Below, one piece after another: positions 36,412 to 45,149 of a stretch of 64,000 nt of DNA (within the stretch, counting starts at the first letter, position 1; every line of letters starts with the position of its first letter). Made by a program: the position numbers and the translations under genes. Under the pieces are notes generated by a model. The model was given only the letters and a program-made list of their open reading frames with translations, searched no databases and was not told the origin of the DNA. The DNA is taken from positions 1 through 64,000 of the forward strand of contig CAXAAH010000001.1 in NCBI GenBank assembly GCA_963966775.1, in the 5' to 3' direction. The stretch is from UBA685 sp002299005 (GTDB lineage Bacteria; Pseudomonadota; Alphaproteobacteria; Puniceispirillales; Puniceispirillaceae).

Positions 36412-37734
36412 TTAGAATAGCTGATGGACAGCAAATAGGGTGATAGCGGGGAAGGCTGTGAGGATTATAACGCGCAGTAAGTCACTTGCCACAAAAGGCA
36501 GGATGCCGCGATAAGATTCTGCGAGAGGCACATCGCCTGCGAGCTTGTTTATCACAAATAAATTCATCCCAACAGGCGGGGTAATAAGGCCGACCTCAAC
36601 AACGATCAATACAAGCACGCCAAACCAAAGCGCAGCATCTTCTGGCCCCATGCCAAAATCGAGTGTTTGAAAGACAGGGAAAAAGACAGGGATGGTCAGG
36701 ATAATCATTGAAAGGCTATCCATGAAACAGCCCAAGATTAGATAGATGATTAAAATCACCGTCAAAATAATCCACGGGTTGGCGTTTAGCCCTTCTATCA
36801 TTGCGGCCGCTTCGAATGGGACACGGCTGAAGGCAAGGAAGCTGTTAAAGACTGCCGCGCCAAGGAGGATGGCAAATATCATCGCGGTGGATTGGGCGGT
36901 CTCAAGGATGGCATCTTGGATGCCTTTGCGGTCAAGCCCGCCATTAAAAAACGCATAAAGACCTGTGGTGCCAGCACCAACGGCCGCGCCTTCTGTGGGG
37001 GTGAACCAACCAAGATAGATGCCGCCTATGACAAGGGTAAAAATGGTGATGACAGGCCAAATGGCGAATAAGGCTCTCAAGCGCTCACCTAGGCTTGTGC
37101 GCTCTTGCGGGACTTCGTCCTTCTCCCATAATTTGGCCAAGATGCCGATGGTAACCATATAGCCTAGGACGGCTAGGAAGCCTGGTATAAAGGCGGCGAT
37201 GAATAATTTGGCGATGTTTTGTTCTGTCAGAATGGCATAGATGACAAGCACAACAGACGGCGGGATAAGCACACCCAATGTGCCGCCCGCGGCGAGCACG
37301 GCGGTTGATAATTTGTCTGAATAGCCATGTTTGCGCAATTCAGGCAAGGCGACTTGCCCCATCGTGGCGGCTGTTGCCAAGGATGAGCCGCAAATGGCGC
37401 CAAAACCGCCGCAAGCCACAATCGCCGCTTGGGCAAGGCCGCCTCGTCTGTGGCCAACAAATGTTTTAGCTGTTTGGAATAAGGCCTTTGACATGCCGCC
37501 CTTAGAAGCAAATTGCCCCATCAGCAAAAACATCGGGATGACTGATAACGAATAGTTCGAGAAGGTCGAATAGGTGACATTCTTCATCTGTGCCAAAAAC
37601 GGGTTCCAATTGCCCAAGATCAGATATTGGCCAACAATCCCAACCAGCAACATAGACAGCATAATCGGCACGCGTGCCAAGATAAGTACAAGCAGTAAGG
37701 GCAGGGCATAGAGGCCAATTTCAAAACTGGTCAC
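36412..37734 (-). CDS. dctM: TRAP transporter large permease DctM
   Basis: 440 residues with about 12-13 membrane segments. Family blocks include FASKGGMSKALFQTAKTF, CGGFGAICGSSLATAATMG, LIPPSVVLVIYAILTEQNI and GLITPPVGMNLFVI. It forms the Na+-driven transport channel. It starts with GTG, whose last two bases open the TGA stop of the small permease gene (GTGA overlap). The substrate is likely a carboxylate or sulfonate, as for most DctP-type TRAP systems. Confidence 0.93.
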   Translation of the reverse strand: MTSFEIGLYALPLLLVLILARVPIMLSMLLVGIVGQYLILGNWNPFLAQMKNVTYSTFSNYSLSVIPMFLLMGQFASKGGMSKALFQTAKTFVGHRRGGLAQAAIVACGGFGAICGSSLATAATMGQVALPELRKHGYSDKLSTAVLAAGGTLGVLIPPSVVLVIYAILTEQNIAKLFIAAFIPGFLAVLGYMVTIGILAKLWEKDEVPQERTSLGERLRALFAIWPVITIFTLVIGGIYLGWFTPTEGAAVGAGTTGLYAFFNGGLDRKGIQDAILETAQSTAMIFAILLGAAVFNSFLAFSRVPFEAAAMIEGLNANPWIILTVILIIYLILGCFMDSLSMIILTIPVFFPVFQTLDFGMGPEDAALWFGVLVLIVVEVGLITPPVGMNLFVINKLAGDVPLAESYRGILPFVASDLLRVIILTAFPAITLFAVHQLF

Positions 37735-38279
37735 GACGATGTCTCCTGCAAGCTCTCATACATATGCTGGCCTGTGATGGTAAGATATGTGGCGGCAATA
37801 CAGGCGAGCACCCATAAAACACTGGCAGGCAGAGCGGCGGCATAGCCCCACCAAGAGGGCAGCTGTAGGATAAAGGTCGTCTCGCCCCAATTATATTTAT
37901 CCATCATGCCGAAATAAAGCTGGCGCGTGATGATGATGGCAATCAGGCTCATGCCTGCATGGCTGGCGATGGCGATAAGCCATGAGAGGCGCGGTGGCAG
38001 GCGGCGTGATAGAATATCAACCGACACATGGCCAAAGCGCATCTGGCAATAAGGAAGTGAGCAGAAAACAACAAAGGCTGTGCCATTTTCAACCAATTCA
38101 AAATCACCTTGGATAGGGCCAAAGCCATAAGCGTTAATGGTGCGGCCAATCACCGAAATGATTGTCAAAGCGGCCAAAGCAATAAGGATAAATCCGCCAC
38201 CCAAAGCAAAGGCTTTGCTGGTTTTGTCTATCAAAGCAAGCATCTTATTTTGCCAGTTGCTATTATCGGCCGTCATCAT
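37731..38279 (-). CDS. dctQ: TRAP transporter small permease DctQ
   Basis: 182 residues with four membrane segments (~25-50, 65-85, 105-130, 145-170). The conserved region CSLPYCQMRFGHVSVDIL lies in the middle. It partners DctM, with overlapping coding ends. It is separated from the binding-protein gene by 162 bp that contain a terminator-like hairpin. Two consecutive ATGs make the start ambiguous by one codon. Confidence 0.9.
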   Translation of the reverse strand: MMTADNSNWQNKMLALIDKTSKAFALGGGFILIALAALTIISVIGRTINAYGFGPIQGDFELVENGTAFVVFCSLPYCQMRFGHVSVDILSRRLPPRLSWLIAIASHAGMSLIAIIITRQLYFGMMDKYNWGETTFILQLPSWWGYAAALPASVLWVLACIAATYLTITGQHMYESLQETSS

Positions 38280-38364
38280 CTTTTATCACCAGCGCTATTT
38301 ATTTGAAGCATCACTCTTTGGTCTCGGACTATACGGGGAAAAGAAACAAATTGTCACTAAGGCA

Positions 38365-38410
38365 AGATAAAAAAATCCGCCCATTAACAGATACTTCAAT
38401 GGGCGGATTA
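38365..38410 (-). terminator. Hairpin after dctP, probable partial terminator
   Basis: Read on the minus strand, a perfect 12-bp stem aatccgcccatt / aatgggcggatt with a 12-nt loop is followed by a T run (complement of aaaaaaa at 38369-38375). It separates the binding-protein gene from dctQM. Confidence 0.9.
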
Positions 38411-38441
38411 ATTGATTTATAACGGGCTGATTTAAGCCGGT

Positions 38442-39470
38442 TTATTTTTCAGCCGCAATCGCCTCTCGTGCCGCGGCCACAAGACCTGCGCCATCAAGGC
38501 CTTTACTGTCCATCTCAGAAATCCAACCATCGATTACAGGCTGAACCGCTTCAACCCATTTGGCCTTGTCTGATAGGCTAATCTCGACCACCTCATTGCC
38601 GGATTCGGTGGCGATACGCTTGCCCACAACATCAGCTTGATCCATCGCACGCCCGAATGAGCGGGCAATCTCCACGCCTGAATTGCGGTCAAGGATAGCG
38701 CGCAAATCAGCTGGCATTGCCTGATAAGACGCCTTGTTCATGATGACGCCAAAGGTCGCGGTATATAGGCCTGTTTCGCCTTCAAACCCTGTGTGCGAAT
38801 CTGTTAGCTGGGCGATTTTTAGTGGCACAGATACCTCATAAGGAATAACCGCGCCATCAATCACGCCTTTTGACAATGATTCAGGCACCGCCGGTACGGG
38901 CATACCAACAGGGGTCGCGCCAAGCTCGCCTAGCATGCCTGTGATAACACGTGTTGGGCCGCGTAGCTTTTTGCCTTTTAGATCGCCAAGTGTCTTAACC
39001 GCTGGGCCTTTGACGTGAATGATGCCAGGGCCATGCGTGTGGAAGCCAAGCGGATGAACGTCACTAAATTCAGCCATGCCATTTGCTTCGACATATTTCT
39101 GCAAAGCAACAGAGCTTGATTCCGCATCACCTGTCATGAAGGGCAATTCAAACGCTTCGACGGTTGGGAACAGGCCTGGCGTATAGCCTAGAACGGTCCA
39201 AACAATATCAACAACACCATCACGCGCTTGCCCATATAGGGATGGCGGTGCGCCACCTAGCTGCATTGAAGGGTAATGTTCGATTTTGATGCGGCCATTT
39301 GATTCTTCTTCAATTTTCTTAATCCAAGGCTCAATCCCACGTGCGGGAATATCAGCTTTCAGCGATAAAAATTGATGAAAACGCAATGTGACATCCGCTG
39401 CATTTGCCGCTGACACCATGAATGAGGCAGCAAGCATTGTCGCCGCGATAGAAATGATTTTTTTCACCAT
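38442..39470 (-). CDS. dctP: TRAP transporter substrate-binding protein DctP
   Basis: 342-residue precursor, periplasmic. The signal peptide ends ANA (22-24). Family blocks are DVTLRFHQFLSLKADIPARG near the mature N-terminus, VVDIVWTVLGYTPGLFP, KGKKLRGPTRVITGMLGELG (with the Arg that salt-bridges a carboxylate ligand in DctP proteins), and GVIDGAVIPYEV. It is the first gene of the TRAP operon and is divergent from an MFS gene. The Arg suggests an organic acid or related anion as ligand. Confidence 0.92.
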   Translation of the reverse strand: MVKKIISIAATMLAASFMVSAANAADVTLRFHQFLSLKADIPARGIEPWIKKIEEESNGRIKIEHYPSMQLGGAPPSLYGQARDGVVDIVWTVLGYTPGLFPTVEAFELPFMTGDAESSSVALQKYVEANGMAEFSDVHPLGFHTHGPGIIHVKGPAVKTLGDLKGKKLRGPTRVITGMLGELGATPVGMPVPAVPESLSKGVIDGAVIPYEVSVPLKIAQLTDSHTGFEGETGLYTATFGVIMNKASYQAMPADLRAILDRNSGVEIARSFGRAMDQADVVGKRIATESGNEVVEISLSDKAKWVEAVQPVIDGWISEMDSKGLDGAGLVAAAREAIAAEK

Positions 39471-39504
39471 AAGCCTCCCTATTTGAATTATGTATTTGTG
39501 AAAT

Positions 39505-39527
39505 ATCTTATCTTAATTTTATAAGAT
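39505..39527. promoter_or_regulatory. Inverted repeat in the dctP-MFS divergent region
   Basis: atcttat-N9-ataagat, 23 bp, in the 194-bp gap between the divergent dctP and MFS genes. It may be an operator. No regulator gene adjoins it. Confidence 0.35.
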
Positions 39528-39664
39528 GTTTTCCTCATTCTACAAACAATTTTCAGGAAAATACTATTTTGCCACCTGTTATGGCGAGACGTTTTACAGC
39601 CCTATTATTCAGTGATACGGTAATTTGGTGATCATTATGGTCACCTTTTTTATGGGAGTCCGTA

Positions 39665-40918
39665 ATGGCACAAACCGTTCAAGTAAAATCATCCAATTTG
39701 TTCACGCCTATTCTCATTGCATCAAGCTTGGTCTTATTTCTAAGCTTTATGGTGCGTGCTAGTTTTGGCGTGTTTCAAATACCGATTGCGGAAGATTTAG
39801 GCTGGTTGCGCAGTGAATTTTCGCTTGCCATTGCGATTCAAAACCTCGCATGGGGGCTGGCAACGCCGCTATTTGGCGCCTTTGCCGAGAGACTTGGCGA
39901 CAGGCGGGCGATTTTGATAGGCATCGCTTTTTATGCCGCTGGTTTGTTATTCAGTGCCTATTCAGTCACGGCCTTTGGCCACCAGCTATTAGAGGTGATG
40001 GTCGGCTTTGGTATTGCGGGCACCGGTTTTGGCGTATTGCTTGGTGTTGTGGGGCGTGCGGCCTCTGATAAAAACAGATCGTTGGCCCTTGGTGTCACAA
40101 CCGCCGCTGGTAGTCTTGGTCAGGTCGTCGGCCCGCCTTTAGCGCAATATTTGCTTAGTGATATGCATTGGTCAGAAGTCTTCGTCGTCTTTGCCTTCAT
40201 CATTGTCGCATCTGTCATGTGCCTGCCATTTTTGAAAAGCGACTATAAGGCAACAAAGGCAGAGTTAGAGGAATCGCTTGGCGAGATTGTCACAAGAGCG
40301 GCCAAAGATCCCAATTACATCATGATCTTTATCGGCTTCTTTAGCTGTGGTTTCCAGCTTGCTTTTGTCACCGCGCACTTCCCTGCGCTTGTCACAGAGA
40401 CCTGTGCGGCGATTGATCCGAACGGCCTTTTGGCAAAATTTGGCATCACGACGACCGCCGCGCTAGGGGCGCTGTCCATCGCGGTAATCGGTGTCTTTAA
40501 CATCATCGGGACTATCTCAGCAGGGGCGCTTGGCAATAAATATAAGAAAAAGAACCTGCTAGCCCTTATCTATGCAGGGCGCACATTGATTGCGGCTTGG
40601 TTTATCATCATGCCGATAACGCCGACGAGTGTGCTAGTATTCTCGGTTGTGATGGGCTCATTATGGCTTGCCACAGTGCCGTTGACATCAGGGCTCGTGG
40701 CGCATCTATACGGGCTTCGTTATATGGGCACGCTTTATGGGCTGGTCTTTTTCTCGCACCAGCTAGGCTCATTTGTCGGCGTCTGGCTAGGTGGTGCGTT
40801 TTATGACCAGTTTGGCTCTTATACCGCCGTCTGGTGGGTTGGGGTCGGCACAGGCCTGCTATCGACCTTGGTGCATCTGCCAATTAAGGAAAAAAGCCCG
40901 CAAGCTGTGGCAGCTTAA
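39665..40918 (+). CDS. MFS transporter, monocarboxylate/oxalate-formate type
   Basis: 417 residues with 12 membrane segments. Features are RASFGVFQIPIAEDLGW in the first segment, motif A as GAFAERLGDRRAI, and GVTTAAGSLGQVVGPPLAQ in segment 5. These are typical of the OFA/MCT-like branch that carries small carboxylates. It lies convergent to the catabolic operon at 40930-46628 (11 bp between ends) and divergent from dctP, so it could serve either. The start at 39665 has a gggag site about 7 nt upstream. Confidence 0.83.
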   Translation: MAQTVQVKSSNLFTPILIASSLVLFLSFMVRASFGVFQIPIAEDLGWLRSEFSLAIAIQNLAWGLATPLFGAFAERLGDRRAILIGIAFYAAGLLFSAYSVTAFGHQLLEVMVGFGIAGTGFGVLLGVVGRAASDKNRSLALGVTTAAGSLGQVVGPPLAQYLLSDMHWSEVFVVFAFIIVASVMCLPFLKSDYKATKAELEESLGEIVTRAAKDPNYIMIFIGFFSCGFQLAFVTAHFPALVTETCAAIDPNGLLAKFGITTTAALGALSIAVIGVFNIIGTISAGALGNKYKKKNLLALIYAGRTLIAAWFIIMPITPTSVLVFSVVMGSLWLATVPLTSGLVAHLYGLRYMGTLYGLVFFSHQLGSFVGVWLGGAFYDQFGSYTAVWWVGVGTGLLSTLVHLPIKEKSPQAVAA

Positions 40919-40929
40919 ATGGCTATCTT

Positions 40930-42633
40930 TTATTTGGCGCGGTGGGCAAAGCTATCGCGCCTAAAGCTATAGAGGGCGGCAGGGTCAACGGCGACATCAA
41001 TCACAGCTGGCCCATCGCAGGCAAGCGCGGCTTCAACCGCTTGTGTGACCTCATCAAGTGTCTCTGCCTTAAAGCCCTTGGCGCCATAAAGCTCTGCTAG
41101 CTTGTCAAAAGGAGGGCTTGAGATATTCGCACCAATATAGCGTTCACCAAAGAAGTCGCGCTGATAGGCTTTTTCTGCGCCCCAGCATTGGTTGTTCATC
41201 ACGATGGTCACTGTGTTAATGCCGTAATCAACCGCGGTTGATAGCTCAGAGACAGTCATCCCAAAGCCGCCATCACCCATCAAAGAGATAACAGGCCGCT
41301 CTGGCACAGCTAATTTTGCGCCAAGACCGCAGGCAAAGGAAAAGCCGACAAGGCCAAAATCAAGCGGTGTGTAAAGACTGCCTGGTTGATGATAATTGAT
41401 GTTATCGGTTGCTTGTAGACATAATGTGCCCGCATCCATGGTGAAGACGCTATCTTGTGGCAGGGCGCCGCGCAAACGGTGATAAAGCGCGGCAGGCTGG
41501 ATAAACTCTGCGCTAGCCAAGGCAAGGGCTTTTTCATCTCTTTTGGCAAGATAGGCTTGGCGTTCAGCCTGATATGATTTCGTCCAATCATCGGCTAATG
41601 CCCTGTCATCTAATGATGAGAGCGCCTCTGTTAGCATAACAGCGGCGGTTGGCGCATCAGCAATCATGCCAAGGGCTATCGGGAAATAACGGCCAATCGC
41701 TGTCGGCTCTTGCTCAATCTGGATAATGTCGGCGTCTTTATTGATATTATCATAGCTAAAGAAGGTCGAATTAAAGCCAAGGCGCGTGCCAAGGGCGAGG
41801 ATGACATCAGCTTCTTTTACCAAGCGCGAGGCAACCTCATTACCGCGCGGCCCCATCTGGCCCGCATTGAGCCTATGGCCAAAGGGCAGCGCATCACCAT
41901 GGCCGGGAGATGTGACGATCGGGCAATTGATCGCCTCAGCAAGCGCAAAAGCGGCCTCATGGGCACGTTCATTCTTAATTCCGCCGCCCGCAACAATCAC
42001 AGGACGGCTTGCGCCGCGCAACATCTGTGCGGCTTGTTTTAAGGCCTCTGGCGAGGGGGCGGCAACGGCTGGCATGCGATAGGCTGATGGCGGGGTGAGC
42101 GGCGCAAACTCTGCCTCACCAGATAGCACATCACGCGCCATATTTACCTGCACAGGCCCTTTGCGCGGCGCATTCGCGACACGGTATGCTTCTTGGATAA
42201 TCTCTTGAATACGCGCGGTGGATGGCACATTCCACGTCTTTTTGGTCACAGGGCGGAACAGCGCCTCTTGGTCAACTTCTTGGAAGCCGTCCTTGTAATG
42301 GTGCGAGGTCGCAAGCGCGCCGGCAAGCGATATAACAGGCGAGAAAGCGGCCTTTGCTTGGGCAAGACCTGTGACAAGGTTGGTTGCGCCCGGGCCATTT
42401 TGCCCCGCTAATATCACGCCTGATTTGCCTGACGCTCTGGCAAAGCCATCTGCCATATGGGTGCCTGTGCGCTCATCATGGACGCCGACAAATTGGATAT
42501 CAGAGGCATCATAGAGCGCGTCAAACAGCTCCATCGTCGCGGAGCCGATAAGGCCAAACACATGGCTTGTTTGTTCATTCTGAAGGGCTTGAACGGCCGC
42601 TTGGCCACCTGTCATAGCTGTTTTCTGGCTCAT
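40930..42633 (-). CDS. Thiamine-diphosphate enzyme, sulfoacetaldehyde acetyltransferase (Xsc)-like
   Basis: 567 residues with three-domain ThDP architecture: an N-terminal Pyr domain with the activating Glu54 (HDERTGTHMADGF), a central domain near 190-320, and a C-terminal PP domain with GDGGFG (453) to NN (480-481). Several blocks look like Xsc rather than acetolactate synthase: FGLIGSATM, GQNGPG, DGFQEVDQEALF, WGAEKAYQRDF and the late FRRD. Xsc converts sulfoacetaldehyde plus phosphate to acetyl phosphate and sulfite. The true substrate here is unproven, and an oxo-acid decarboxylase or another lyase is possible. It is the last gene of a five-gene operon, 3 bp after the hydrolase. No pta is nearby. 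Confidence 0.75.
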   Translation of the reverse strand: MSQKTAMTGGQAAVQALQNEQTSHVFGLIGSATMELFDALYDASDIQFVGVHDERTGTHMADGFARASGKSGVILAGQNGPGATNLVTGLAQAKAAFSPVISLAGALATSHHYKDGFQEVDQEALFRPVTKKTWNVPSTARIQEIIQEAYRVANAPRKGPVQVNMARDVLSGEAEFAPLTPPSAYRMPAVAAPSPEALKQAAQMLRGASRPVIVAGGGIKNERAHEAAFALAEAINCPIVTSPGHGDALPFGHRLNAGQMGPRGNEVASRLVKEADVILALGTRLGFNSTFFSYDNINKDADIIQIEQEPTAIGRYFPIALGMIADAPTAAVMLTEALSSLDDRALADDWTKSYQAERQAYLAKRDEKALALASAEFIQPAALYHRLRGALPQDSVFTMDAGTLCLQATDNINYHQPGSLYTPLDFGLVGFSFACGLGAKLAVPERPVISLMGDGGFGMTVSELSTAVDYGINTVTIVMNNQCWGAEKAYQRDFFGERYIGANISSPPFDKLAELYGAKGFKAETLDEVTQAVEAALACDGPAVIDVAVDPAALYSFRRDSFAHRAK

Positions 42634-42636
42634 AAT

Positions 42637-43449
42637 TTATCTCTTCTCATCGGCTGTGATGATGTCATCTAAAAAGGTAAGAATAGGGGTGGTGAAAAGG
42701 CTCGGGGCTTCAAGCAGGCCTAGATGTTGCAGGTGAGGGACGATGATAAGGCGCGCGCCTTCAATCTCCTCAGCAATCGCTTCTGACATCGCCACATTAG
42801 AGCCTGTATCATGCGCGCAGGTCATGACAAGGCAGGCGAAGTCTAGGGCTGGCTCTGGGCGGATAAGCTCAATCACGCCGTTTGCTAGGACAAAGCGATG
42901 GTCGGCATAATTTTGTGCATCATTGGCAAGAACTGTCTGGCGCACCCAATCGGTCTTCTCAGGGTTGGCAGAGCGAAATTCTTTGGTAAACCAGCGTGCT
43001 AGGGTTGTTTCAATCGTAGCGGCCGCCCCACCTTCGCTTGTATCTTTGGCACGTTGTTCGACAAGTGCCTGTTCTTCTTCGCCGCGCTCATGAGGTGAGT
43101 TTAAGATGATAAGAGAGGCCACCCTATCAGGATAATCCATCGCCATGCGCCGGTTTATCATACCGCCAAGAGAAAAGCCGATGAGATGCGCCCTATCAAT
43201 CGAAAGATGCCTCATCAAGTCATTTAACTGCGCCGCAAGCACAGATAGAGACGGCGCCTCATCTGGCAAATCACTCTCGCCATGACCGCATAAATCATAC
43301 AGAATGATATGATAATGCGCGGCAAGGGCAGGGATGAAATCATCCCATGTCCGTCTTGTCAGGCCAAGCCCGTGGATAAGGATAAGCGCGGGCGCTGTCT
43401 CCTTATCAGGGCCATGTGTCTCATAGGCGGTACCGGTTGGGGTTTTCAT
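42637..43449 (-). CDS. Alpha/beta hydrolase
   Basis: 270 residues. Oxyanion-hole HGLGLTRRTWDD (25-36), GHGESD, nucleophile elbow LIGFSLGGM with the Ser near residue 94, and a late catalytic His in PHLQHLG. It resembles 3-oxoadipate enol-lactonase and similar esterases or C-C hydrolases. Cytosolic. An aaggt site precedes the ATG, and the neighbouring genes of the operon are within 3-10 bp on both sides. It presumably hydrolyses an ester, lactone or thioester produced by the monooxygenase or ThDP enzyme of the same operon (inference). Confidence 0.82.
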   Translation of the reverse strand: MKTPTGTAYETHGPDKETAPALILIHGLGLTRRTWDDFIPALAAHYHIILYDLCGHGESDLPDEAPSLSVLAAQLNDLMRHLSIDRAHLIGFSLGGMINRRMAMDYPDRVASLIILNSPHERGEEEQALVEQRAKDTSEGGAAATIETTLARWFTKEFRSANPEKTDWVRQTVLANDAQNYADHRFVLANGVIELIRPEPALDFACLVMTCAHDTGSNVAMSEAIAEEIEGARLIIVPHLQHLGLLEAPSLFTTPILTFLDDIITADEKR

Positions 43450-43458
43450 CGAATGACC

Positions 43459-44055
43459 TTATACGCCTGCTGGATTTTCAACATCTCTGCCCATCTCTTT
43501 GAGGTCAGCATAGCGGTCACCAATGCGGTGATGAGGATGACCACCAATAGAGCCGCCAAGCGCGATGATGATCTCATCAGGGGCAGGGGCATCTGCGACT
43601 GAGACCGAAATCGTCTGATAGTGAGAGCGTCTGCCGCCATCATCCTTATCCATCAATGGGATCAGCAATGTACTGCCGCCAACGGCTTTGATATTGGCAA
43701 AGGCAAGATAGCTTTTTGCATCAATTGCCTCACGCAGCTGGTTGCCGAACCATAGCGAATGCGTCAAGGCTTGGGCATGTTCAACCTCGCCGCCCATGCC
43801 AACAAGTGAGGCTTTGCCCACACCCTCGATGGTGCCACCTGACAGGCGCAAAAGATTTTCGGTAAGCACTTTGCCAATCACAGGGCATTGCTCTTTAATC
43901 TCAGGGCTTAGATCTTCCACAAAGCCTCTGCCAAACCACGGGTTGCGCACGACGGCCAAGGCGGCATAAAGATAGGTGGGATTTTCCACAGGCTTGCCAC
44001 CTTCAACATAAGTGGTCTGTGTCCAATCAATGGTACGTCTAATTTCTACGCTCAT
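43459..44055 (-). CDS. AA_synth (DUF1185, 'amino acid synthesis') family protein
   Basis: 198 residues. The profile RRTIDWTQTTYVEGGKPV, AALAVVRNPWFGRGF, LVGMGGEVEHAQALTHSLWF and IALGGSIGGHPHHRIGD matches the PF06684 family, whose biochemical function is not established despite its name. The conserved His pair in GHPHHRIGD looks metal-binding or catalytic. No signal peptide. It is sandwiched between the hydrolase gene (9 bp) and the flavin monooxygenase gene (24 bp), so it is probably an enzyme or partner in the same catabolic pathway. taggaga precedes the ATG. Confidence 0.82.
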   Translation of the reverse strand: MSVEIRRTIDWTQTTYVEGGKPVENPTYLYAALAVVRNPWFGRGFVEDLSPEIKEQCPVIGKVLTENLLRLSGGTIEGVGKASLVGMGGEVEHAQALTHSLWFGNQLREAIDAKSYLAFANIKAVGGSTLLIPLMDKDDGGRRSHYQTISVSVADAPAPDEIIIALGGSIGGHPHHRIGDRYADLKEMGRDVENPAGV

Positions 44056-44079
44056 AAGTCTCTCCTAGCAGGTGCTGCC

Positions 44080-45114
44080 CTAGCGAAAGGCAGGCATAAC
44101 ATCGTTAATAAATAATTCCAGGCTTCGTTTTTGTTGCGCCATATCAAGCCCCATAGAGGCGTAATAGATAAAGGCATCAACGCCAATCTCTTGATATTGT
44201 TTAATCTTGCCAATCACTTCATCAGGGCTGCCAAAGACCAGATTTTGGGCCAGCATTTCAGGCTCAACACGCACATTGCCCTCAAGCGAGGCAAGTGGCA
44301 CCTTTGACGGGAAGCCGTTTGTGACCTCACCAGACTTCATCATCAAATTGCCAAACATGGCAAGCGCAGAGCGCACCGCATCAAGGGCCGCTTGCTTATC
44401 ATCTTGGGTCTCATAAACAGATGTGTGGCGCATCATCGCCCATTTGCCCGTAAAAGGCCTATCAGATTTGGCAATCGCCTCATCAAGACGCTCACGATAG
44501 GCCTCAGCTTCTGAGAATGGCATCGTCAAAGGCCAGCTCATGATGTTGCAATTATGTTCAACCGCATAATCAAAGGTCACAGGCGATCTTGCCGCCACCC
44601 ATAGAGGCACCTCATCTTGCACAGGCTTTGGGCAAGAGGTTGAGGCTGGGAATTGCCAATGCTCGCCCTCATGGGTGACATCGCCTTTCCATAGCGCTTT
44701 GATAAGTGGCAACATTTCTTGCAAGTATTTATAGCCATCCTTTTGGTCAAGGCCGGGACGCATACGGTCAAATTCGCGCTGATAGGCGCCAGAACCAATG
44801 CCTAAATCCATACGACCGCCACTAATGAGGTCAGTCATCGCCGCCTCGCCAGCCAAATTAATCGGGTGCCAATAGGCGGCATTCACAACGCCCGCACCAA
44901 GGCGGATATTTTTGGTATTTGCCGCCCACCATGTCATTAGCTGAAATGGGTTAGGGGCAATCGTCATCTCAAGCGCGTGATGCTCTGCCGCCCAAACAAG
45001 CTCAAATCCGGCCTCATCAGCCATCTGAACCATTTCAAGCGTATGATTGCGCACATCTTCCATAGAGACCGTGTCATCCATGCGCTCAAGATTAATGCTT
45101 AGATGAAATTTCAT
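44080..45114 (-). CDS. LLM-class flavin-dependent monooxygenase (luciferase-like)
   Basis: 344 residues, TIM-barrel bacterial luciferase family. Typical blocks: AEHHALEMTIAPNPFQLMTW, GAGVVNAAYWHPINLAGEAA, DLISGGRMDLGIGSGAYQREF, VFGSPDEVIGKIKQYQEIG. Such enzymes use reduced FMN and O2 to oxygenate aldehydes, sulfonates, N-heterocycles or similar compounds. A separate flavin reductase is usually needed, and none is encoded in the window. It lies between the aldehyde dehydrogenase gene (35 bp) and the AA_synth gene. gaggag precedes the ATG. Confidence 0.87.
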   Translation of the reverse strand: MKFHLSINLERMDDTVSMEDVRNHTLEMVQMADEAGFELVWAAEHHALEMTIAPNPFQLMTWWAANTKNIRLGAGVVNAAYWHPINLAGEAAMTDLISGGRMDLGIGSGAYQREFDRMRPGLDQKDGYKYLQEMLPLIKALWKGDVTHEGEHWQFPASTSCPKPVQDEVPLWVAARSPVTFDYAVEHNCNIMSWPLTMPFSEAEAYRERLDEAIAKSDRPFTGKWAMMRHTSVYETQDDKQAALDAVRSALAMFGNLMMKSGEVTNGFPSKVPLASLEGNVRVEPEMLAQNLVFGSPDEVIGKIKQYQEIGVDAFIYYASMGLDMAQQKRSLELFINDVMPAFR

Positions 45115-45149
45115 AATAAACGCTCCTCTGAAACAAGAATTGACGCGGC

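Noticed and set aside
40930..42633. Annotation as an acetolactate synthase large subunit (ilvB)
   Set aside because: No small subunit gene adjoins it, the neighbours are catabolic, and several blocks look more like sulfoacetaldehyde acetyltransferase.
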